From positions 7,482,407 to 7,546,406 of the forward strand of contig CM070623.1 of assembly GCA_036346255.1 (NCBI GenBank): a stretch of 64,000 nt of DNA, written 5' to 3'. Origin of the DNA: Ampelocalamus luodianensis. Lineage: Eukaryota; Streptophyta; Magnoliopsida; Poales; Poaceae. The notes under the pieces are model-generated. The model was not told the origin of the DNA and made no database searches. It was given only the letters and a program-made list of their open reading frames with translations. Shown piece by piece: positions 56,329-64,000 of this stretch (its first letter is position 1; each line of letters starts with the position of its first letter). A program made the position numbers and the translations under genes.

Positions 56329-58449
56329 TCATTTATCGATGCCAAATGTGCCAGCGTGTTCTGCTAGAATCCACACGATGGTTGTCAGCTCACCGCCACG
56401 GCTGAGCTGCTTGGCATGGGAATCCCTGCTGCATCGGATGGAGACATAGATCAACAAACGCACCCACGCCTTTAAGATGTGTTTCAACAGTGTTTCCATA
56501 TTCCCTTCCCACTCCAACACTTCTTTATCCTTTTCCATGTCCCGCTTAGCCATCAATGCCGGAATCAACTCCTCAAATATTTTCTGAAGTCTTTCGACTC
56601 TTTCCTTGGACGTGTCCCAAACCCAACGCCGAGTACGTAGCAGTGTTAGCAGCACCTCGGCGTATTTAGTTCCATCCGAGAGAATAATACTTGAGTCGTA
56701 AAGATCATTTCCATCCATGTTTCGCAGGATGCTGGCAAGCTCCTTCTCTCTTGTTGTAGAACCGGGACTTACTCTCGAGCTACTGGAAGATCCTTTGTTG
56801 CGCCATATTTCATCCAAAGCGTCGCGGGTTGCTCGGTACAGGCTGTGGAGCTTAAGGCCTGGTAGCATGTAAGGGCGTACAGCGACGAGGAACACCATGT
56901 AATCCGACAGCGCCTTGATCGCCTTCACGTCTGTGGGCGATGCTGCATTTTGGTCGCCGCACAAGAGGAAAACGTCCGTGGCGATGTGCCAGATAAGGAT
57001 GACCCCTTGGAATTCAGGACCGAAGTTCAGAGCTTCGTCTAATTTCCTACGCGGCGCCATCGGCATCGCCATCACCGTCGGGATTAAGGAAAAAAACTGG
57101 ATGGGGTACCGTTCCTCCTTCTCCACAGGGTACCGTTCCTCCTTCACCACAGGGTACGCTTTCTGCAATGATTCCCCTATCGTTTGAAACAACAACTCCT
57201 CGACCTTGTCTGCTGAAATATCAAGGCCCCTCGAGTAATGGTATTTGTATTCGTTCCAGCCGTCCTCCAATCCAACCTTCTTCGCCAATGTGCTGCATAG
57301 ACCGGTCGTGTCATGAGTGCACTCGTGCAACAAGTTGTACTGCCCAATGGTGCCCGACCACATCCTGTAGCTACTTGGCGCCCTGGAAAGCAGCCGGCCC
57401 AGATCTAGAGACACGACGACACGACGGAGCCGGTGCCATCTTCCAGTGCACAAAAATGCATGGTGAAGCCAACTCCGTGGCCTAGCGTCCAAGAACGCAT
57501 ATGTCCATGTCGACCCCAGAGCCCTGAGCAGCCATCTCATATCCAGGAGGAAGGTGGCAGCCAGCAAGATGTAAGTGCTAACGACATCTACTCTCCCGTG
57601 GCCGTCTTTACTGTAGAACAAAAACAGCAAGAACGCCGCGGCGGTGAAGGGCGGCGAAAGGACACGGATAATGTAGCCATGCCATGTGTGGATCACGGCT
57701 GCCTTGGTGTAGAGGATGTCATACATGAGGGAGAGCTCCATATCGACCACCTTGTACATATGCTTCCATCCCCCAGGGGGTAATTTTCTGCTCGTATCAG
57801 GCTTGAGTGGATCCTTGTCGTCCGAATAATCAGCAAAAGCACCCTTGCTGATATGGAACAGGCCGTGAGCAACCAGCAGGGTTTTCTCATTATCCAGCTC
57901 CCAGCCTCCACGCTGATTAGTTGTGAAGCTTCTTGGCTTCTGCTTCTTGCCTGAGCTCCGGATGCTGCCCAAGCCGCCTTGCCAGAGCGCCAATGCCCTC
58001 TCCAAATACTTGGCAACGCCCGCGATGAACATGATGAAGGTCGCCGAGAACAAGGTCCCGCTGCCGCCAATATATTGTTTGTATAGGACAATTGAGGCTC
58101 CCCCGACCTGCAAGAGAGCGTTTATCACTTGGCGCCCCGAGAGAATGTTGTCCTCGAGGGAGTAGGCGCTGATGTTGTCCGGGCCACCGAGATGCAGCAG
58201 GAGAAACGGCGCCCAGAACGCGACGAGCTGCTGCTCGCGCGACGTGCTGCCGAGGGACAGGTTGCTCAGGGCGTATTTCGCGACCCAGTCGGCCACTTGG
58301 TACGCCAGCCAGAGGAAGGGCCTCGGCCAACTGAAAGCTTCACGCCGACGGATCCCGGCGAAGAGGACGAGGACAACATGCGCGGCGAAGCTCGAAAGGA
58401 CCACCACCCGGATCAGCCATTCATTCATCAGATTTAACAATCCAGCCAT
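56329..58449 (-). CDS. DUF4220/DUF594 membrane protein, intact
   Basis: Single-exon, 706-codon gene on the minus strand, from ATG 58447-58449 to the stop at 56329. Molecular function is unknown. The family is a plant-specific, grass-expanded set of multi-pass membrane proteins. Visible features: membrane helices at about residues 13-33, 42-60 and 75-90; the DUF4220 signature HLGGPDNISAYSLEDN (about 86-101); a further helix in SATFIMFIAGVAKYLERALA (about 134-153); two more at about 260-305 (FTAAAFLLFLFY; YILLAATFLLDMRWLLRAL). In the C-terminal half are ILIWHIATDVFLLC, YMVFLVAVRPYMLPG and the DUF594 end CSRDSHAKQLSRGGE...WILAEHAG. Length fits the family (about 650-750). A VKEERYPVEKEERYP duplication sits near residue 440. 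An LTR begins 110 bp upstream of the ATG, so promoter identity is uncertain. The remnants at 49325-52340 and 53575-54098 are sister units. Confidence 0.9.
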   Translation of the reverse strand: MAGLLNLMNEWLIRVVVLSSFAAHVVLVLFAGIRRREAFSWPRPFLWLAYQVADWVAKYALSNLSLGSTSREQQLVAFWAPFLLLHLGGPDNISAYSLEDNILSGRQVINALLQVGGASIVLYKQYIGGSGTLFSATFIMFIAGVAKYLERALALWQGGLGSIRSSGKKQKPRSFTTNQRGGWELDNEKTLLVAHGLFHISKGAFADYSDDKDPLKPDTSRKLPPGGWKHMYKVVDMELSLMYDILYTKAAVIHTWHGYIIRVLSPPFTAAAFLLFLFYSKDGHGRVDVVSTYILLAATFLLDMRWLLRALGSTWTYAFLDARPRSWLHHAFLCTGRWHRLRRVVVSLDLGRLLSRAPSSYRMWSGTIGQYNLLHECTHDTTGLCSTLAKKVGLEDGWNEYKYHYSRGLDISADKVEELLFQTIGESLQKAYPVVKEERYPVEKEERYPIQFFSLIPTVMAMPMAPRRKLDEALNFGPEFQGVILIWHIATDVFLLCGDQNAASPTDVKAIKALSDYMVFLVAVRPYMLPGLKLHSLYRATRDALDEIWRNKGSSSSSRVSPGSTTREKELASILRNMDGNDLYDSSIILSDGTKYAEVLLTLLRTRRWVWDTSKERVERLQKIFEELIPALMAKRDMEKDKEVLEWEGNMETLLKHILKAWVRLLIYVSIRCSRDSHAKQLSRGGELTTIVWILAEHAGTFGIDK

Positions 58450-58559
58450 ATTGCTCCTGCACGGAAATTAAGAATGCATAAATATCACATACGCATTCAA
58501 GCATTTCTTGACGGACAAATATACCGCGCGCTAATTCAGAACGTAACACATACCGTCGC
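58450..58559 (-). promoter_or_regulatory. Residual native 5' flank of the DUF594 gene
   Basis: 110 bp conserved with 52210-52335 upstream of the gutted sister unit, ending ACATACCGTCGC where the LTR starts. It would hold the 5' untranslated region and perhaps the core promoter. No clear TATA box is visible in it. Confidence 0.45.
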
Positions 58560-59055
58560 TGTAACATCCCATTTTTTTTGGGGATGGTTTAATTTGGTTT
58601 GAAGTTCGTTTTCGAGTTTCAAAACTTAATTTAAATCAAGTGTGTAATTCATAAGCTCAATTCAAAATTCCCCAAAAGGATTTCAAATCCTCAAAAATCT
58701 CTCAAAACTTCAAATCTCAATTTCAAATTTCCTCAAAAACCCTTGGGCTTGGCCCATTTTCCCCTCCCCTTTCTCCCTCGGGCTTGGCCCATCTGCCCTA
58801 GGCCCAGCCTCCCTCTCCCTCTCCCTCTGGCCTTTCCCCAGCCCAATCACCCCTTGTCACCCAGGCGCCCAGTGCACGCACGGTAGAGTGCACCCGCACG
58901 CGCCCTCACCGCGCCACTGCACGGTGCCGCGTCCACTGCTCCCAACCCAACCTTCCTTGGACCCCCCCCCCCCTCTTCCCCCTTGACATTAAAAGCAGGC
59001 CATCGCCTTGCTCTCGCCCCCTCTGGCCATCCCCATCTTGTCTCCCCCTCCTTTA

Positions 59056-60629
59056 TGAAGGGATACATGTAGGCTACGCTAGTTGGCAATTCAAAAATTC
59101 TACCACATAAATCAGGATGTCATGCAAATAAAAGATCATATGTCGTTACCACTAGACGCACAGTACAACGGAAGAAGAGTTAGAGCAGCCCGATCCAACT
59201 AGAGCGCGTCAGTGAAGTGGTCGTAGTCGATCTTCCACCGTAGTTGATCGTCCAGCATAGTCGATCGCCTCCTCCAGCAACCAATCGCGTTCCTTACGAA
59301 GTCGTGGATCGTCCTCAGGCGCAACAGTAACCACAGTATCGCCTCTATGGTATCCACATGTCCAGAGAAGGAACACCATACATCGGTGTGCTAGCACCAA
59401 GTCGCACGACAGGGTAGGGCTCTCTCGAGAAGATGGCGGCTAGGGTTTTTGTGGAGTAACTCACGTCAACTCGTATGTCCCCAACAGCTTCATGCATCTC
59501 CTTATATAGGGCATATGACAGATCTTATCCGAACACGTTTTGTTCTAATTCACACCCTGTAGGTTCATGCGTAATCGGTTGTGACTCGGAAACCCTTTCT
59601 GACCACGAGTCGTTAGCGGTTCCTAGCAGGACATAACGATTCCCGAATACACATGAATTATATCAGACGAACCTTAATGCAATATGATCTATGACCAGAT
59701 CCTTATCACTAATGACCAACTCGTATCTCTATACGACTAGTTTATATTTAGTTTTGACTAGTCCATAACTCCTTACGAGCAGGTTTCGAATACTTAATGA
59801 TTGTGTTCGACCAGTCTACGACCAGCTCGTATCTCTATACGACTAGTCGTATCTGATCAAACTAAACGACCTTCTCGTGTACTCTCCCTTTGTCTCAAGA
59901 TATCTGGTTGAACTCCAGGTGAGATATATGTCATCCATGAACTGTTCAATACTTTCTCGATCGAGTGTCGGATAACATCATTTAGTCAAACTCTTCGACC
60001 ACCAGTGGCATAGCCATGCACTTTCTTTATCCGACCACATCGAGGGGCCCAGAGATATCTCTCCTATTATATTAGGAGGAGCAAATCCTATATCTAACTA
60101 GTCACATTCCTTCGTATATTTTATAGCATACCCGAAAGCTACCTTTATAACTACGTAGTTACGGAGTAGCGTTTGGCAACCTCTAAGTGTGCTATTACAC
60201 ATGTAAGAAACCATGCTGATCTCAGGTCTAAGGATTATATATCATCCTTGCTTAAGACCAACTGATGACACATGGAATCATAACAATCTCAACAGTGTCT
60301 CAAGGTGTGTCAATCCAACGCCATGTTCTCCAACTTACATTCACATTATTGATTTGATATTCTTATATCCATGACTGGCGAAACATGGTCATCAATCAAT
60401 ACATGTGTTGGTCGATGAGTCACTAGTATTTCGACCAGGGATATCTGACCAGGGATACATGTAGAACGACATCATATAAGTTTAAAGAGCTTTACCAACA
60501 AGTCATATACTTGTTAATCTTTATAACTAATGATTCATTCAAGGAACAAAATAACATTTATTCAATAACTCATAAACATAGATGTGATACAATCATCTCT
60601 ATGATTGTATCTAGAGCATATCACCAACA
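59056..60629 (-). mobile_element. Copia-type (Angela/BARE-like) solo LTR, 1.57 kb, nested
   Basis: On the minus strand it starts TGTTGGTGATATGCTCTAG, the typical opening of Angela/BARE-like copia LTRs, and ends CTACATGTATCCCTTCA. Flanks CTTTA (59051-59055) and CTTCA (60630-60634) form a 5-bp duplication with one mismatch. There is only one LTR and no internal domain. GACTAGT / TCGTATCTCTATACGACTAG units are duplicated near 59720 and 59830. Confidence 0.78.
59500..59511 (-). promoter_or_regulatory. TATA box of the copia LTR
   Basis: CCTATATAAGG on the minus strand, about 1120 bp from the LTR start and 450 bp from its end, is where the U3/R border of such LTRs is expected. It points toward the DUF594 gene about 1 kb away. 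Confidence 0.5.
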
Positions 60630-63600
60630 CTTCATCGAGAAAAGCCATAGCCGAGCGCCATTTTCACCCGTGCGCTACCGTCGTCGAGTTCGCCGCTCCG
60701 GTGAGCTTTTCGCCAGACCTGCCGCATCACGGCACGTTCCCAACCCTTCTCCACTTTTCCCTCACCTCCATTCTTCTACCTCGCCGCTGTGGAGCTCCCT
60801 CACCGCCACCCCTTCTTCTCGACCACTGGCCGCAGTCGCCCCGCCACCCCGGCTACCCTCAAGCCTCCCCGACCTTACCTTCGGCTTCCCTATCCTCAGG
60901 CGTAGCCCGTGCGCACGTCATCCTCCTCCCAGAGCTGTTGCACTGCCGTCTCCACGACCGTTGTCGCCGGCCCCATCCACCTATGGTGAGCCCTCCGCCG
61001 TGCCAACTCTGTCACCACGTGTTCCAGGAGCCAAGAAACTCATCCCCCAAGTGGATTTGCTTTTGGTCCATAGGAAGCCCCAGATTTCTTCTTCTCCCTC
61101 ACCTCCGGTCGATGTCTTCCTCGCTGCCATTCTCAGCCCTTCGTCCACCTCTGACTTCCCTCCTTGTCTCGGTGAGATCCCCGTGCCACGTTCTTGCTTG
61201 TGCTCCCTCCATCTTTCTCCCCTCACTACCCCACCGCCGGTTTGCTGCACAACCGTGGCACCACTGCCACTCGCCCACACCACGCCGCCACTCTAGTTCG
61301 CCATCGATAGTGTCACCACCACCCATGAGACCAGCTCACCACCCTGATTCCATTTTTGTCCTTTCTCGATGCCGCCATGCCCTCCTTCGCCGGCGACGAG
61401 CCCAAGCCGCAAGCACCGTGGAGCTCCTTTGTTGTATGAACTCAGGACCAGCACTATGCATTCATCATTTAATTCTCAAATATCTATCTCAGGGGTTAAC
61501 CTTGTTTAAATGTGCTTAACTACTACTTTAAATGATGTTGGGTTATACTAACAAGTGGGCCCGATCAACAGTTAATGAGTAGTTAACTCCGGTTCTCCCT
61601 GTTGACCAATGGTTGTGCTTACGGACTCGGTCCATGCTCTATGACTGTGTGCCGCACCACTACGGAGTGGGTCCCGCATATCAGAGAGATAATTTTTCTC
61701 TCCTTTCTCTTTTTCCTGATTTAATTCTAAACCAAAACATCGGAGGTTGCGTTCTCCCTTGTTTTAACTCCGAATTAAGTGAAATCTGTTTCTAAATTTG
61801 CCTAAATTCAAGATCTTACTAATGGCAGAGGTTTTGTTTATTTTTGAGTTCGTTTGTTATTTCTCTTATACTTATTTGCTTTTCATGTCTCTTGTTTCTT
61901 TTTCTTGCCCGATCGTCCGAGTAGAGTTCGAGAACGCAGAAGAGCTCCAATTTGATTAAGCTCAAGATGATCAAGACCCTCTTGCCTTAGACCCACACAA
62001 GTCAATACTTTGATCATATTGAATCTACATTTTTATGCAAATTATATTCTTTTAAAATAAGCAAATTGTGTGCTAAGGTCATTATGCAAATGTATGTTAA
62101 ATCTTTAAGGTAATTAAATGCCAACTTGATGCTTTAAGTATTATCATGCCATCTCTAGACAATTAAAATACTTAATCCTTGTCACCCTAGTAATTATGTG
62201 GTAACTATACTAGGTGTAGATCGTACTTAAGTGACATGCTGGTCTTGCTTAAGCACCGGGGTATTTACTTACCCAACCATCATCTTTAAAATCATGAACT
62301 TATTTTGGGCAGTCATTGTGAGTAAATGATTAGAATGTTGAGGCAATCTAATTTATGTTTCTCAAAAAACCCTAATAACTTGCTGTTACCACATCTGGAC
62401 GGAAGGTATGATGGCGGTGGGTGCTGATGTAGCCCAAGGAATGTTGGTAGGTGGAATACTGGAATATGGTATGTACCGTCCAGATGACTTTAAGGACTTA
62501 ATCCTATGATGGCCTCTCAATGTAAAACAGTACAACCACAAGTCTACAATGGTGTTGACTTGGCTAAATAATCTGTATCCACCAGTGTGAGTTGCACCAT
62601 TGGAGTGACCCACGAGTCGTATCACTGATGTAAGCGTCGTGTGGCGCAAGAGGGGGTTTGGGGGGCATGGTTGACATAGGTGCGAGAGTGTAACCACTCT
62701 CAGATAAAACCTTAGCGGGTGTAACTAACACTGGGGGATGCATTGTAAAGGCCTTGTGATAATTTCCCTTGATTCACATGTCTAAAGAAATGTGTGTACA
62801 TATCAAGATGATTATCTCTTGTAGGTAAAATGTACAGTCTCTACAGAGTATAAACTGTTTGAACAGCTGTGCCCACAGTCAAGGGTGGGAATGGGAACTT
62901 ACACGAGATAGTTCTATTTATAAAACTTTGTGGGTTGGATGAAAACTCGTCAGACCGATGTGACCCTGAATCTTGATTTTCCTGGGTAGTCGTACCTAGT
63001 GTTGTTAATAGGTGGATGTAACCATAATAAAAAATAAGCATAAGGTGGAGGTAACCTTCGCCGTTATAAATATTGCACAATATCTCTTTAATAAAATATG
63101 AACCCGAGCCTTCCTTGATAAAGCCTTGCATGTATAAAGATTGCAATTGTGTGTTAGCTCGTGAGCACGGTTGTTGTGCTCATCCTCGCTCTTTTACCCA
63201 AACCTTCAGAAGCCATGGATCAAGGATATTATGCATACTACGAGGATCCAGACATTGAAGGCCTAAGAGCCGATGAAGAGTAGTTTAGTCTGTAGTTGTT
63301 CTAGTCTTGCCCCAATCTAGCTGACTCATTCAATGCTCATGTATGCCAATATTTTCCAAGTCCTTGGGTAATATCGGTCGTACACTGGTTTTCCCAGTCG
63401 CTTGCTTGTGGCGAGATGTGCTCTACCCCTTTTGCTTCTGCTATCATTTCTGCTGTTTTGTAATGTAATTATTTGGCCTGTTCGGTCCTAATGTAAAACT
63501 CGACCCGATACGGTCTACTTAACTCTGATGTGCTATAATAAATGAATGGTTTGGTCTACATTATGTATGAAATGATTTAGTAATGTATCTGTGAGTGCTA

Positions 63601-64000
63601 TCTTATGAGGACATCAACTCTAAGGATGCAACCACTGCTTCGACTCACCGCTGCACGGCAACCTCTACTTCAATCACATCCTCTATGATAGGACTTTCGG
63701 CTACTGCACTGCTATATTCACCAGTTGGACCGAGCCACGTCTACTCGTAAGAGCCAAGCGTCATCTACATACCATGGTGCTACGTCTACATGTCATAGTG
63801 CTACTTCACCAATTGTTGGCCCATCGGCTATGTAATGTATTGGCCGGCAACTTGGCCCATCTGTTGGACGACCTGGCCTATCTGGTGACCGACCACCCCT
63901 AGGCCTGTACTGTTCATGTGGATACTATTTACATATGAATAGTACCATGAACAGTACCTCACCTTAGGGTTTCCACCTCCTGGCCGCCCTCGTCATATAG

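Larger units (their letters stand above)
58560..64000 (-). mobile_element. Gypsy-type LTR in minus orientation, running out of the window
   Basis: The boundary TGTAACATCCCATTTTTTTT is the reverse complement of a ...GGGATGTTACA LTR 3' end. Blocks GTACAGTCTCTACAGAGTATAA...TTTGAACAGCTGTGCCCACAG (62830-62880) are diverged relatives of the 3990-4070 block in the first giant LTR and have the same minus orientation. The opposite LTR end and the second TSD were not found before 64000, so the true end is uncertain and other elements may follow 63600. It contains a nested copia solo LTR at 59056-60629. Long proline/serine-rich frames at 60511-61519 lie in the LTR leader and are not called. Confidence 0.6.

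Noticed and set aside
60511..61519. Two overlapping plus-strand frames of 261 and 304 codons
   Set aside because: Proline/serine-rich C-rich leader sequence within an LTR, open in two phases, starting in unrelated copia LTR sequence. No domain.

Overview
The window is nuclear DNA from a grass, probably a panicoid (maize/sorghum/sugarcane/millet-like) genome. The reasons are the CACTA transposons with TTTGCCGAGTGCC-type subterminal repeats, gypsy LTRs of 4.5-5 kb, TTA-flanked Tourist-type MITEs, Helitrons, and a DUF4220/DUF594 gene, a family greatly expanded in Poaceae. Most of the 64 kb is nested transposable elements. Only two substantial host genes can be supported.

Layout. 145-4970: a gypsy-type solo LTR (minus) with a perfect 5-bp target duplication (TSD). 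4971-10740: older retroelement debris, including a decayed copia reverse-transcriptase fragment, direct repeats and a 23-bp tandem array. 10741-20709: one ~0.9-kb sequence is present twice. The first copy is uninterrupted. The second has been opened by a Helitron (12185-13861), a Mutator-like element (14858-15816), a small Mutator-like MITE (15957-16127) and a 4.5-kb solo LTR (16196-20673). Two abutting Tourist MITEs (20710-21278) follow.

21495-23515: an intronless dynamin-related protein gene (DRP4/Mx-like). It is broken in this sequence by four apparent single-base deletions, all at C or G runs. 23987-32025: an 8.0-kb CACTA element (TSD TGT) with decayed TNP2 and TNPA-like genes on the minus strand and a ~0.5-kb-arm palindrome in its right part. 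32556-40828: a second, related CACTA family (TSD AAT), itself split by a third giant solo LTR (35454-40409).

40829-49317: LTR fragments, MITEs and a 2.7-kb Helitron (45362-48069) that carries five ~259-bp tandem repeats. 49325-58560: remnants of a DUF594 gene cluster, all on the minus strand. They are one gutted unit whose first codons are split by a 2.6-kb PIF/Harbinger-like element, one 3' pseudogene fragment, and one intact 706-codon gene (56329-58449). A minus-strand gypsy-type LTR begins 110 bp upstream of the intact gene's ATG, runs out of the window, and contains a copia solo LTR (59056-60629).

There is no operon or pathway logic. The informative content is the layered history of insertions, several of which can be dated relative to each other through intact TSDs and one empty/filled site comparison. 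No rRNA, tRNA or CRISPR was recognised.
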